A DNA stretch of 64,000 bases from Actinospineispora acaciae DSM 45401 (GCF_000620785.1 NZ_JIAI01000004.1:248001-312000); one strand, 5' to 3'. Numbered from the stretch's first letter, positions 8,445 through 17,337 are shown. The notes: generated by a model from the letters alone, not told the origin. A program made the numbers and translations.

Positions 8445-8933
8445 CTAGGCCAACGCGGCGTCCTCGGCCAGTTCGGCGCTGGGCGGAAGCGCGCGGTCGC
8501 GCACCGGGCTGCGGAACGCGAGGTTGGTGATGACCTGGCCGAAGGTGGCGAGCTTGTCGGTGAGGACCTCGAGGTCCGTCATGGACCGCGCGATCACCTT
8601 GATCAGGTAGCAGTCCTCCCCGGTGACGTGGTGCGCCTCCAGGATCTGGGGCGTGCCCGCCAGCAGCTCGTCGAACGCCTTGCCCGCCGGAGTGGCCATC
8701 CGGAGCCGGACGAACGCCGTCATCGGGTAGCCGAGGGCGACCGGATCGACGACGGCCCGGTAGCCGCGCACGACGCCGAGGTCGGTGAGCCGCCGCACCC
8801 GATCCGAGGTGGAGGACGCCGACATGGAGACCGCCCGTGCCAGCTCCGCCGTGCTCATCCGCCCGTCCGCCTGCAGGAGCTGAAGGATGGCGTTGTCGGT
8901 CGAATCGAGCATTGGACGTTGATTCACAGCCAT
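8445..8933 (-). CDS. Lrp/AsnC family transcriptional regulator
   Basis: A 162-residue regulator starting MAVNQRPMLDSTDNAILQ. The AsnC-type helix-turn-helix is at residues 9-68 (STAELARAVSMSASSTSDRVR) and the RAM ligand-binding domain at 70-145 (VTGEDCYLIKVIARSM). It lies directly upstream of the selenoprotein gene in the same direction, with 5 bases between stop and start, so it is co-transcribed and is a good candidate for controlling that gene in response to an amino acid or related effector. It is divergent from a broken MFS gene. A second ATG gives MLDSTDN and is also possible. Confidence 0.92.
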   Translation of the reverse strand: MAVNQRPMLDSTDNAILQLLQADGRMSTAELARAVSMSASSTSDRVRRLTDLGVVRGYRAVVDPVALGYPMTAFVRLRMATPAGKAFDELLAGTPQILEAHHVTGEDCYLIKVIARSMTDLEVLTDKLATFGQVITNLAFRSPVRDRALPPSAELAEDAALA

Positions 8934-9027
8934 GGCATCGAGATTACCGCCGATCTGAAGCGTCAGAAGCCAGAACTGCCGTCATCTTCTCGTTCCTCCA
9001 GACGGCGAACCCGGCGAGCATTTCGCC

Positions 9028-10225
9028 ATGAAACTCACCCCTGGCGGGCGCGACGCGATCGCGCTCGGGGCGATCTGCCTGTCCTCGCTCATGTTCGGCC
9101 TGGAGATCTCCAGCGTCCCGGTGGTCCTGCCGACCGTCGGCGAGGTGCTGCACGGCGGGTTTGCCGACCTGCAATGGGTCATGAACGCCTACACGATCGC
9201 GTGCACCACCGTGCTGGTGGCGACCGGCGTCCTCGCCGACAGGTTCGGCCGTCGGCGGCTGCTCGCGGCGGCGGTCGCCGCGTTCGGCGTCACCTCGCTG
9301 CTGTGCGGGCTGGCCTCGGACGTGACGGTGCTGGTCGCCGGGCGGTTCCTGCAGGGCGTGAGCGGCGGCGCCATGCTCATCTGTCAGGTGGCGATCCTGG
9401 CGCACCAGTTCCGGGAGCGGCGCCGGCGGGCCAGGGCGTTCGGCACCTGGGGGATCGTGTTCGGGGTCGGGCTCGGCTTCGGGCCGGCCATCGGCGGCGC
9501 GCTGCTCGCGCTGTCGAGCTGGCGCTGGGTGTTCCTGGTTCACGTGGTCGTCGCCGCGGTCACGCTGGCGCTGATCGCGCTCGGCGTGCGGGAGTCCCGC
9601 GACCCCGAGGCCGGGCGGCTGGACCTGCTCGGCATCGGCACCCTCGGCCTCGGGGTGTTCGGGCTGGTCTTCTACATCACCCAGGGGTCCGGCCTCGGCT
9701 TCACCAGCGCCGTGGAGCTGGCGGTGCTCGGGCCTGCTGCTGATGTACCGGGGCAGCGGCGCCGAGCACCCGGGCTGGGCGACGGTCCTGCCCGGCGCGC
9801 TGCTGGCCGGGGCCGGGCTCGGGCTGGTCAACACGCCGGTCACCAACACCACCACCGCCTCGGTGCCCGGCGACCGGTCGGGCATGGCCTCGGGCATCGA
9901 CATGAGCGCGCGGTTGGTGTCGCTGGCCGTCAACATCGCCGTGATGGGGCTGCTGCTGGTCACCGGGATCGCGGACGGCCTGCGCGCACAACTGTCCGGG
10001 CGGCTGGCCGAACCGGCGATCCGGGCGCTGGCGCAGCGGGTCGCGAACGGTGAGGACGCGGCGGGCGGCCTGGCGGGCCCGGCGCTGGCCAGGGGTTTCG
10101 GCCTGGCCACGCTGTACGGCGGCGTCGCGGCGTGCCTGATCGCGGCCGCGAGCCTCGTCACGTTCGGGGCGGGAGCGAGCGCGGCAGCCCGAACCACGCC
10201 AGCACGCCGGTGTCGAAGCGGGTGA
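9028..10225 (+). pseudogene. broken MFS (DHA2/EmrB-QacA-type) transporter
   Basis: The frame starting ATG 9028 encodes a normal N-terminal half of a 14-helix DHA2 exporter (motif A ADRFGRRRLL, motif C region GIVFGVGLGFGPAIGG) as far as about 9730, then becomes meaningless. From about 9731 another frame carries the C-terminal part (GLLLMYRGSGAEHPGW, AGAGLGLVNTPVTN, SGMASGIDMS) to the stop at 10225. Together the halves give about 395 residues against about 470 in the family, so roughly 75-100 residues around helices 8-11 are missing along with the frame change. The C-terminal end overlaps the convergent sigma factor gene by 68 bases. A sequencing error alone would not explain the missing residues. 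Confidence 0.8.
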
Positions 10226-11135
10226 AGGCGCGGATCCTTTCGCCGGCGAGGGTGAGGACGAACAGGCCCGACCCCTGCCGGATGCCGGTGGCGGCGCGCA
10301 GGTACGCCCCGAACGCCGGCTGGCCGTTGGCGCGGGTGGGCACCAGGTCGACCCGGCGGCCGGAGGCGAAGATCCCGGCGAACAGGCGGGCCACCACGTC
10401 GCGGCCCTCGTACTCCAGCGGGATCGGCGGCATGGAGACGAAGACGTCGTCGGTGAACAGGGCGACCAGCGCGTCGACGTCACCCGCCTGGTAGGCGCGC
10501 GCGAACCGCTGCGCGAGCGCGCGCTCGGCCGGCGAGTCGGGGGCCGGGGCCGGTTCGCCGGTCGCCGGCAGCCGGCGCCGCAGCCCGGCGCGGGCGCGCT
10601 TGAGGGCGCTGGTGACCGACTCGACGGTGGTGTCAAGCATGCCGGCCACCTCGGCCGCCGGGAACCCGAGCACGTCGCGCAGCACCAGCACCGCGAGCTG
10701 GCGCGGCGCCAGGAGCTGCAGGGCCGTGACGAAGGCCAGCGAGATGGACTCGGTCCGCTCGTAGCGGGCCTCCGGGACGAGCGCGTCGGGGTAGGGCTCC
10801 AGCCACGCCAGCTCGCCGAGCCGGGTGGGCTCGGGGGCCTCGACCAGGGGCATGTCCCAGTCCAGGGCCGGGCGCCGGCTGGCCGAGCGCCGCGCGTTGA
10901 GGCACCGGTTGGTGGCGATCCGGTACAGCCAGGTGCGCAGCGAGCCGCGCCCCTCGAACCCGTCGAGCCCCTGCCAGGCCGCCAGCAGCGTGTCCTGCAG
11001 CGCGTCCTCGGCGTCCTGCAACGACCCGAGCATCCGGTAGCAGTGCACCTGCAGCTCCCGGCGGTACGGCTCGGTCAGCGCGCGGAACGCCTCGCCGTCG
11101 CCGCCGCGCGCCCGTGAGATCAGCTCGGTTGTCAT
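10158..11135 (-). CDS. ECF RNA polymerase sigma factor with SnoaL-like C-terminal domain
   Basis: A 325-residue protein starting MTTELISRARGG. Sigma region 2 is at residues 8-75 (YRMLGSLQDAEDALQDTLLAAW) and region 4 at about 130-190 (LAPRQLAVLVLRDVLGFPAAEVA). A SnoaL/NTF2-like domain follows from about 210 to the end (FARAYQAGDVDALVALFTDDV). This matches the sigma-70 group with a C-terminal SnoaL domain (TIGR02960, SigX5-like). In that group the tail rather than an adjacent anti-sigma factor controls activity, and no anti-sigma gene is seen here. It is divergent from a dihydrofolate-reductase-like gene with a 109-base gap, a common pairing that suggests it controls that gene. Confidence 0.9.
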   Translation of the reverse strand: MTTELISRARGGDGEAFRALTEPYRRELQVHCYRMLGSLQDAEDALQDTLLAAWQGLDGFEGRGSLRTWLYRIATNRCLNARRSASRRPALDWDMPLVEAPEPTRLGELAWLEPYPDALVPEARYERTESISLAFVTALQLLAPRQLAVLVLRDVLGFPAAEVAGMLDTTVESVTSALKRARAGLRRRLPATGEPAPAPDSPAERALAQRFARAYQAGDVDALVALFTDDVFVSMPPIPLEYEGRDVVARLFAGIFASGRRVDLVPTRANGQPAFGAYLRAATGIRQGSGLFVLTLAGERIRAFTRFDTGVLAWFGLPRSLPPRT

Positions 11136-11244
11136 CACACGTGTACGGACACCGGCCGAGGGGCGAACTGGGCGCCGTGCCCGCGCCCAGTTCCCCGGCG
11201 TCGCGGTTTCTCCATACCCGGCAGTCAACACCGGGAGGACCACC

Positions 11245-11823
11245 ATGGGAAAGATCATCATCAGCGAGAACGTCACGCTCGACGGCGTCGTCGAGGACCC
11301 GACCGGCGAGACCGGCTTCACGCGCGGCGGTTGGTTCGGCCGGCTCGGGACCGCGGACCGCGAGGCGTGGGCCAAGGTCTACTCGGACGAGGCGCTGGCC
11401 GCCGAGGCGATGCTGCTGGGGCGGCGCAGCTACGAGTTCTTCGCCGAGCGCTGGCCGTCGCGGACCGGCGCGTGGGCCGACCGGCTCAACGGCATGCCCA
11501 AGTACGTGGTCTCCTCGACGCTCGAACATCCCGCCTGGCAGAACACGACTGTGCTGGGCGGCGACGTCGTGGACGAGGTCACGAAGCTGGCGCACGAGCT
11601 GACCGGGGACATCGTCGTCTACGGCAGCTCCCGGCTGGTGCCCACACTGATCGACCACGACCTGGCCGACGAGCTGCGCCTGCTGACGTACCCCGTCCTG
11701 GTCGGTGACGGCGTGCGCCTGTTCGGCCCGACCAGCAACACCAAACCCCTGCACCTGCTCGAAGCCCGCACCATCGGCCACACCCTCACCCTGCTCACCT
11801 ATCGGCTGGTGCGAGACGCCTAG
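11245..11823 (+). CDS. dihydrofolate-reductase-like (RibD C-terminal) family protein
   Basis: A 192-residue protein with the RibD C-terminal/DHFR-like fold. It starts MGKIIISENVTLDGVVEDP and contains MLLGRRSYEFFAERW and VYGSSRLVPTLIDHDLADEL, which bind NADPH in this family. The true substrate is unknown, and these proteins are not the housekeeping DHFR. GGGAGGACC lies just before the ATG. The gene is divergent from the sigma factor, its probable activator, and overlaps the convergent SGNH hydrolase stop by 4 bases. Confidence 0.9.
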   Translation: MGKIIISENVTLDGVVEDPTGETGFTRGGWFGRLGTADREAWAKVYSDEALAAEAMLLGRRSYEFFAERWPSRTGAWADRLNGMPKYVVSSTLEHPAWQNTTVLGGDVVDEVTKLAHELTGDIVVYGSSRLVPTLIDHDLADELRLLTYPVLVGDGVRLFGPTSNTKPLHLLEARTIGHTLTLLTYRLVRDA

Positions 11824-13343
11824 CGTTGCGGTGGCGGCTGGGTGCGGGCCAGGGCCTGCGCGGCGGCCGCGGCCATCCGCAGCTCGCCGACGGCCGTGGG
11901 GTGGAACGGGCGGGGATCGCGCAGGCCCTGCAGGTCGGGGCCGCCCCCGTCGACCGGGCGGGCGCACAGCGGGGTCACCTCGGGCCGGGCGACGGTGAAG
12001 CCGTACTTCTGGGCGCCCGCCTCCAGCGTCGCGTTGAGCTGGGTGTTGCGCTCCCGGAGCAGGTCGATCTTGTGCTGGTCGAGCCCGGGGAACTGGACGG
12101 GCCCGCGCACGTCCGGGCAGTCGGCCCCGGCGTCGGTGGCGAACGGGTCGTACGAGGTCATGATGACCACCTTCGGGCGGTCCGGCAGGTCGTTGAGGTC
12201 GCGCAGCAGGCCGGCGTAGTCCTGGTCGAAGCCCGCCAGCCGGTAGCCGAACTCGCCGGCGGTGAGCCTGTCGTCGCAGCCGGCCTGGCTGTAGCAGTAC
12301 TGCAGGAAGTCCTGCCAGTACAGGTCGTTCGGCCCGACCGCCACGACCACGAACTCCAGCCCGCGCACCTGCTTGAGCAGGCCGACCTGGGGCGGCACCT
12401 GGGTGTCGCGGACCGGCTGCGAACCGCGAAGGCCCTGGGCGATGCTCGCGCCCGAACAGGCCAGGTTGAGCACCTTCTTCGACCCCAGCAGCCCCAGCTC
12501 CACGGCCAGCGAGTCGGCGCTGCGCTCGCACGCGGTGTCCGCCGCGTCGGCGCCGGGCACCGGCGGGCCGCCGACCCGGGAGGCCCGCGAGTCGCCGATC
12601 ACCGCGCCGTTGTAGCCGTAGGTCGGCGCGCCGACCGGCGACGGGGTGACCCGGGTGGTGCCGACCAGCTCGGTCAGCGAGCCGACCTTCGCCAGCCCCC
12701 GGGTCGTACCCAGGTAGGCCAGCGCCCCGCTCGCCGCCCACGCGGCCAGCGAGACGGCGACCGCCACCAGCGTCATCCGCCCGATCGCGCCCGAGAGGTG
12801 GCGCCACAGAACGGCGTCTCCGACGGGGAACCGGCCGTGCCGGCTCGCGCGGCGCAGCACGATCATCATCCGCACGCAGCCCATCACGGCGCTGCCGGCC
12901 AGGGCCACCGCCAGCATCCCCACCGCGCCCCAGGCGAACCACGTCAGGAACCCGTCGGCCAGGGTGTGGACGGTGTCGGCCCAGGCCCGCGCCGAGGTGG
13001 CCGGGTCGAGCGCCTGCAGCGCGCCCGCGTTGCGCTGCACCGGCCCGAGCGAGAGCCGGGGTCGCAGCGGCCCGTAGACGGTCAGCATGGGCAGGTCCAG
13101 CTTGGTGTTGCCGATCTGCACCAGCTGCGCCGGGCCGGACAGCGACAGCTCGGGCTCCCGCGCCCCGACCGCCACGCTCTGCCCGAGCAGGGACAGCCGC
13201 TGGTCCGGGTTGAGCAGCACGACCAGCGGAACCCCGCCCAGCACGCAGGCGACGACCAGCAACAACGTCCATCGGGAACGCGCCTCGTGGACCAGCGTGC
13301 GAAACCAACCGCTACCGCGACGCGCCATCTCTCCAGCCTGCAT
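11820..13343 (-). CDS. membrane-anchored SGNH/GDSL hydrolase
   Basis: A 507-residue protein with membrane segments at about residues 26-46, 130-155 and 190-215, then an extracytoplasmic SGNH hydrolase domain. Block I is GDSR near residue 248 (catalytic Ser), block III is GPND near 335, and block V is DPRPFHP near 480 (Asp and His). This resembles actinobacterial acyl-esterases that act on lipids or cell-envelope polymers. The start is ATG 13343 (MQAGEMARRG); ATG 13328 is an alternative. It is divergent from an MFS gene across a 44-base region with a SoxR-like box, so both may answer to one regulator. Confidence 0.87.
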   Translation of the reverse strand: MQAGEMARRGSGWFRTLVHEARSRWTLLLVVACVLGGVPLVVLLNPDQRLSLLGQSVAVGAREPELSLSGPAQLVQIGNTKLDLPMLTVYGPLRPRLSLGPVQRNAGALQALDPATSARAWADTVHTLADGFLTWFAWGAVGMLAVALAGSAVMGCVRMMIVLRRASRHGRFPVGDAVLWRHLSGAIGRMTLVAVAVSLAAWAASGALAYLGTTRGLAKVGSLTELVGTTRVTPSPVGAPTYGYNGAVIGDSRASRVGGPPVPGADAADTACERSADSLAVELGLLGSKKVLNLACSGASIAQGLRGSQPVRDTQVPPQVGLLKQVRGLEFVVVAVGPNDLYWQDFLQYCYSQAGCDDRLTAGEFGYRLAGFDQDYAGLLRDLNDLPDRPKVVIMTSYDPFATDAGADCPDVRGPVQFPGLDQHKIDLLRERNTQLNATLEAGAQKYGFTVARPEVTPLCARPVDGGGPDLQGLRDPRPFHPTAVGELRMAAAAAQALARTQPPPQR

Positions 13344-13349
13344 TGCCTC

Positions 13350-13380
13350 TTGACCTTAATTCCGGTTGAGGTCATAGCGT
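13350..13380 (+). promoter_or_regulatory. SoxR/MerR-type promoter with 19-base spacer, leaderless MFS transcript
   Basis: The -35 TTGACC (13350-13355) and a -10-like TAGCGT (13375-13380) are 19 bases apart, the long spacer typical of MerR-family promoters. Between them lies the dyad CCTTAA-N6-TTGAGG (13354-13371), the same 18-base layout as the SoxR box. The expected transcription start falls on or next to the ATG at 13388, giving a leaderless mRNA. No MerR-family gene lies in the window, so the regulator would act from elsewhere. Confidence 0.65.
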
Positions 13381-13387
13381 CGCCCGG

Positions 13388-14803
13388 ATGAGTCTGTCGC
13401 CGGCCGGAGCGGGCACCTGGGCCGAGCTGCGCGCCCGCTACCTGGGGATATCGAGTGTCATCTCCGGCGGCGTGCTGATGGTCGCGCTCAACATCTACGT
13501 CGTGGCCAGCCTGCTGCCCACGGCCATCGCCGAGATCGGCGGCGAGGAGCTCTACGCGTGGAGCACCAGCCTGTACGTGGTCACCATGGTGATCGGCTCC
13601 ACGTTGGTGAGCGCGTGCCGGGCGCGGTGGGGCGGTGCGGGGGCGTACCGGATCGCGCTCGGCGGTTTTGCGCTCGGGTCGGTGATCTGCGGGCTGGCGC
13701 CGGTCATGCCGGTGTTGTTGGTGGGGCGCGTGCTGCAGGGGTTCGGCGGTGGGTTGTTGCACGGGCTGGCGTTCGTGATGGTGCAGCGGGCGCTGCCGGA
13801 GCGGCTCTGGTCACGGGGCATGGTGTTGATCTCGAGCATGTTCGCGGCCGGCAACTTCGTCGGGCCTGGGGTGGGCGGGGTGTTCGCGCAGTTCACCTCG
13901 TGGCGGTATGCGTTCGCGGTGCTGACGCTGGCTGCGGTGCTGATCGCGTTCGCGGTGGGGCGGGCGGTGCCGGGCGGCGACCGGTCACGGGCCGCAGCCC
14001 CGGTGCCGGCGACGTCGGTGCTGGTCGCGGCGGTCACCGCGGCGATCAGCGTGGCCGGGATCGTACCGCCGGGATGGCCGATGACGGCGCTGCTGCTCGG
14101 CGGCATCGTGTTGTTGGCGGCCTTCCTCGCCGCCGAGCGCCGCGCTCGGGCTCGGATTTTGAGCACGCTCGTGTTCGTCGCGCACAACCCGCTGAAGTGG
14201 CTGTACCTGACCACGGCGACGCTGGCGTTCGCGATCGGCACCGAGTCGTTCCTGCCGCTGTTCGGCCAGCGGCTCGGCGGCATGCCGCCGGTGATCGCGG
14301 GCTTCTTCGGCGCGGCGCTCGCGCTGGGCTGGACGCTGGTCCAGCTGTTCACCGGCTCCGCGCGGCGGCTGGGCGTGATCCGGCTGCTGAAGCTGTTCGG
14401 CCCGATGGTGCTGGCCGTGGGCCTGGCGCTGTTCGGCCTGCTGCTGCGCGACGCTCCGCCGACGTGGTTGATGATCGTGTGGGTGGCGACGCTGCTGATC
14501 GCCGGCAGCGGCATCGCGATGGCCATGCCGCACCTCGGCGCCGCGACCATGGCCGTGACCTCCGACCCCGACGAAGCCACCAAGGCCTCCGCCGGCATCG
14601 CCACCGTGCTCAACATCGGCAACGCCTTCGGCGCCGCGTTCGCCGGCGTACTGGTCAACCTCGGCGCCCCGTCGACCCTGGCCTCCGCGCGCTACCTGTT
14701 CCTCACGTTCGCGCTCGTCTGCGCCCTCGGCACCGTGACCGCCGCCCTAGCCGGCCGAGACCCCGCGCCTCGCCCCAACACGGGCAAGGTTCACGGCGAG
14801 TAG
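13388..14803 (+). CDS. MFS transporter
   Basis: A 471-residue, 14-helix-type major facilitator. Helix 1 has VALNIYVVASLLPTAIAEIG, a DHA2-like opening, and a further motif VGRVLQGFGGGLLHG follows. It probably exports a drug or toxic metabolite. It is transcribed from a SoxR/MerR-like promoter immediately upstream and has no Shine-Dalgarno sequence, which fits leaderless translation. It differs from the broken MFS at 9028 and from the MFS at 4374. The substrate is unknown. Confidence 0.88.
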   Translation: MSLSPAGAGTWAELRARYLGISSVISGGVLMVALNIYVVASLLPTAIAEIGGEELYAWSTSLYVVTMVIGSTLVSACRARWGGAGAYRIALGGFALGSVICGLAPVMPVLLVGRVLQGFGGGLLHGLAFVMVQRALPERLWSRGMVLISSMFAAGNFVGPGVGGVFAQFTSWRYAFAVLTLAAVLIAFAVGRAVPGGDRSRAAAPVPATSVLVAAVTAAISVAGIVPPGWPMTALLLGGIVLLAAFLAAERRARARILSTLVFVAHNPLKWLYLTTATLAFAIGTESFLPLFGQRLGGMPPVIAGFFGAALALGWTLVQLFTGSARRLGVIRLLKLFGPMVLAVGLALFGLLLRDAPPTWLMIVWVATLLIAGSGIAMAMPHLGAATMAVTSDPDEATKASAGIATVLNIGNAFGAAFAGVLVNLGAPSTLASARYLFLTFALVCALGTVTAALAGRDPAPRPNTGKVHGE

Positions 14804-14877
14804 GCTCCGGGCCACCGAAAACAGCCCCCGCCGCCGCGCCAACGGCCGGGGCGCGGCCCGAGGGCGAAGGCTCGGAC

Positions 14878-15507
14878 ATGACGGATCACACCCGCGTGAC
14901 TCGTGACCACTGGTGGTGGCGACCTGGCTGGCAACAAGGTCGATCCTTCTTTACCTGGCACATAACGTTTCCCGAGAATCGACTCATTCAGCATACTGTC
15001 TCCGTCTTTGCCAAGGCCGCCCAAGGGCTCGACACGCTCGACCTGGTCAGCTTTGAAGGCATCCACCTGACTATGCAAGGCGTCGGGTTTGCCGACGACG
15101 TGAGCGCTAAGGATCTTGAGAAGATTCGCGAATCGGTGAGGCTTCGCTGTTCAGACGTCCCGCCCATCCACGCCAAGTTAGGTGCACCACGCGTTGACGA
15201 GGAAGCGGTCTCCATGATGGTAGAACCCCTCTCGGACCTTCTTCACCTAAGAAGACAGATTCGGGCAGGTATCGGCGACGTGTGGGATCCGATGAACGTG
15301 CCAGAATCCGTGGAGGGGTTCCACCCACACGTCACACTTGCATATTCGAACGGCAAAGCCCGAATTGACGACATCCATGCGACCATCAGTGGCCTCGCGG
15401 TCCCGTCATCGAGCGTTCAGATATCTTCGGTGTCGCTCATCAAGCTGAATCGTGATCGCAAACGCTACGAATGGTCCGAGGTAGCCAACGTACCTCTAGG
15501 CGGATGA
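14878..15507 (+). CDS. 2H phosphoesterase / 2'-5' RNA ligase-like protein
   Basis: A 209-residue protein starting MTDHTRVTRDHWWWRPG. It has the two H-x-T/S motifs of the 2H superfamily: HLTM near residue 62 and HVTL near residue 149, with the typical Pro-His before the second (FHPHVTLAYSNG). The family includes RNA 2',3'-cyclic phosphodiesterases and RNA ligases, and the actual substrate here is unknown. Base composition is visibly less GC-rich than the flanking genes and codon use is more mixed, which suggests a transferred gene. ATG 14878 was chosen because the upstream part of the frame overlaps the MFS gene and is shadow. Confidence 0.85.
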   Translation: MTDHTRVTRDHWWWRPGWQQGRSFFTWHITFPENRLIQHTVSVFAKAAQGLDTLDLVSFEGIHLTMQGVGFADDVSAKDLEKIRESVRLRCSDVPPIHAKLGAPRVDEEAVSMMVEPLSDLLHLRRQIRAGIGDVWDPMNVPESVEGFHPHVTLAYSNGKARIDDIHATISGLAVPSSSVQISSVSLIKLNRDRKRYEWSEVANVPLGG

Positions 15508-15554
15508 ACCGCATGACAACGTGATGCCCACGTCGTAACCACGGATGACCGCGA

Positions 15555-16058
15555 ATGAAGGTCGAGTCGCCGACCCTCGGCCTGCTGCCCGACCTCACCG
15601 ACGGGCGCGTCCACGCCGTGTGCAGCCCCGCCGACCCGTACCCGACGGCGGCATGCGGATTGGCCATCTGCCCTGACATCTACCTGGACCAACCCGGTGG
15701 GGCCGTGCTCCACCGACGCTGCCTGGACGCCATCGCGGACGGCACCCGCCTTCGACCGGCCGTGCGCGTGTGGCGCCTCGCCAACGAGTCAGACCGACAC
15801 AACGGCCTCCTTGTCACGCTCTGGTGGCGGTGGCTGACCTGGCGATACGAACGGATCATCCGGCGCGCCCTGGCGGCGGAGCGGCGCCGTCGTCGGACAC
15901 CACGAGACGTGACCGAAACCGGGGGCCGGGTTCCACCGCTCCGGACCAACCAGGTCAGGGCGCAACCGCGACGCGGGACTTGGCTCGGGCGTCGGCTTTG
16001 CGCACGGCGGCGAGGGGGTCGGCGTAGATCGGGCGCAGGGCCGCGGTGCAGGCCGTGA
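15555..16058 (+). CDS. hypothetical protein of a small two-member family
   Basis: I do not recognise this gene. It starts ATG 15555 (MKVESPTLGLLPDLTD). Residues 10-115 align by eye with the protein at 43290-43685: HAVCSPADPYPTAACG versus HAVYDPEDPYPLAVCG, then LHRRCL in both, then an Arg-rich helix WRYERIIRRALA versus RQYDRRIRRAVA. Conserved Cys/His positions (CG, HRRC) could bind a metal. The last ~45 residues are Arg-rich and overlap the convergent ROK gene by 104 bases, so they are probably not selected. Translation to the annotated stop is the only option because no earlier stop exists. Confidence 0.6.
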   Translation: MKVESPTLGLLPDLTDGRVHAVCSPADPYPTAACGLAICPDIYLDQPGGAVLHRRCLDAIADGTRLRPAVRVWRLANESDRHNGLLVTLWWRWLTWRYERIIRRALAAERRRRRTPRDVTETGGRVPPLRTNQVRAQPRRGTWLGRRLCARRRGGRRRSGAGPRCRP

Positions 16059-17112
16059 GCGCGTGCACGCGGGGGCCGAGCGAGCTGACGCGCAGGCTCA
16101 GCGGCTCCAGGACGCTCGCGGCGTTGAAGCTGGCGGCGACGTGCGCGAGGGCCGGCCGGTAGCCGGTGAACGCGCGACCCAGCAGCGCCACCCGGTCCGG
16201 GTTGAACACGTCGCGGGCCAGCGCGACGCCGCGCCCGAGCAGCCGCGCGCGCTCCACCAACAGCTCGTGCGCCGCGCGGGCGCCCCGTTCGGCGGCGGCG
16301 ACCAGCTGGGCGATGGACGGTTCGGGCACGAGGCCGGCCCGGTGCGCCCGGGCCGCGACGGCGGTGTCACCGACGGAGGCCTCCAGGCATCCGGTGGCAC
16401 CGCACGGGCAGCCGGCCGGGCCGCCGACCGGCAGGTGGCTGATCGTGCCGGGGCCTCGGGACGGGCCGGCCACCACGTCGTCCACCGTGAGCACCGCCCC
16501 GACGGACTCCCGGGCGTAGACGTACAGCGTGGCCCCGTCCGTCGGGAACCGGGTCAGCAGCGTCTCGGCGGCGGCCATCGCCTCGACCTGCGGCATGACG
16601 ACCGCGTCGAGGTCCATGTCCACGGCCTGGGCGAGCGGGGCACGGCCCCCGCGCAGCTGGTCGTCGATGACGACCCCGACCCCCAGCGGGCGCCGCCGAG
16701 GCGAACGGGCGCCGAAGCGCCGCAGCCGGCCGGTCAGCAGCGGGATCACCTCGGCCGGCCTCAGCGGCGCGGGGACCGGTACGTCGATCGCGTCCAGCAC
16801 CCGGCCGCGCAGGTCGCCGGAGGCGAGCGTGGCGTGCCGGGGGCCGATGTGCACGCCCAGCACGCCGAACCGGTCCGGGTCCACCTCCACCGGGACCCGG
16901 GGGCGGCCGACCGCGCCGGCCGCGACGAGGTCGGGCCGCTCGCGCAGCAGGCCGGCCTCCAGCAGCGCCGCGACCTGTCGGTTCACCGTGGCGTGGCTCA
17001 GGCCGGTCGCGGTGGCCAGTTCGTCGCGGAAGATCGGGCCGTCGCGGCGGGCGGTGGTCAGGACCGCGCCGGCCGGGCCGCGCGCGGTGATGGGTATGAC
17101 GGTGGCTGTCAC
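15955..17112 (-). CDS. ROK family transcriptional regulator
   Basis: A 385-residue protein with GTG start 17112. The N-terminal winged helix (residues 18-65, ELATATGLSHATVNRQ) is followed by a ROK sugar-kinase-like domain. The zinc motif CPCGATGC is near residues 236-243. The usual sugar-contact segment E-x-G-H before it reads T-I-S-H, so the ligand may not be a sugar. It lies divergent to a sulfonate-type uptake operon and is preceded by a Cys-containing leader peptide gene on the same strand. It probably controls the operon, a role filled by LysR proteins in enterobacteria. Confidence 0.85.
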   Translation of the reverse strand: MTATVIPITARGPAGAVLTTARRDGPIFRDELATATGLSHATVNRQVAALLEAGLLRERPDLVAAGAVGRPRVPVEVDPDRFGVLGVHIGPRHATLASGDLRGRVLDAIDVPVPAPLRPAEVIPLLTGRLRRFGARSPRRRPLGVGVVIDDQLRGGRAPLAQAVDMDLDAVVMPQVEAMAAAETLLTRFPTDGATLYVYARESVGAVLTVDDVVAGPSRGPGTISHLPVGGPAGCPCGATGCLEASVGDTAVAARAHRAGLVPEPSIAQLVAAAERGARAAHELLVERARLLGRGVALARDVFNPDRVALLGRAFTGYRPALAHVAASFNAASVLEPLSLRVSSLGPRVHALTACTAALRPIYADPLAAVRKADARAKSRVAVAP

Positions 17113-17175
17113 GGTCTCCCCGCGGGGTGTCCACCCGGGGACCCCGGGCGGGTCGGGTAGGGACTCGAAGCGGAG

Positions 17176-17274
17176 TCAGGCCCGACAGAGCGCGGTGGCC
17201 GTGCGGCAGTAGTCCACGTGACGGCGGCTGCGCAACGGCGGCGTGGCCGTCAACGTGTTACCGCCCTCACCCAT
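17176..17274 (-). CDS. Cys-type leader peptide (32 residues)
   Basis: A 32-residue ORF, ATG 17274, ends in SRRHVDYCRTATALCRA. The RRH-V-D...C...ALC pattern is that of the short actinobacterial leader peptides found upstream of sulfur-assimilation genes, where ribosome stalling at Cys codons reports cysteine supply. A -10-like TAGCGT (minus strand, 17287-17282) lies about 8 bases before the ATG, so the mRNA would be leaderless. The ROK gene follows 64 bases downstream. An attenuation role is inferred. Confidence 0.7.
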   Translation of the reverse strand: MGEGGNTLTATPPLRSRRHVDYCRTATALCRA

Positions 17275-17337
17275 ACGAGCGACGCTAACACACGTCGCCG
17301 AGCCCGGCGAGGTTCCGGGCCGGCGGTCCGCGTCACG

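Noticed and set aside
15955..16058. The Arg-rich C-terminal tail of the 15555 protein as a functional domain
   Set aside because: It is encoded antisense to the ROK gene, is absent from the paralogue at 43290 and looks like read-through into a non-coding frame.
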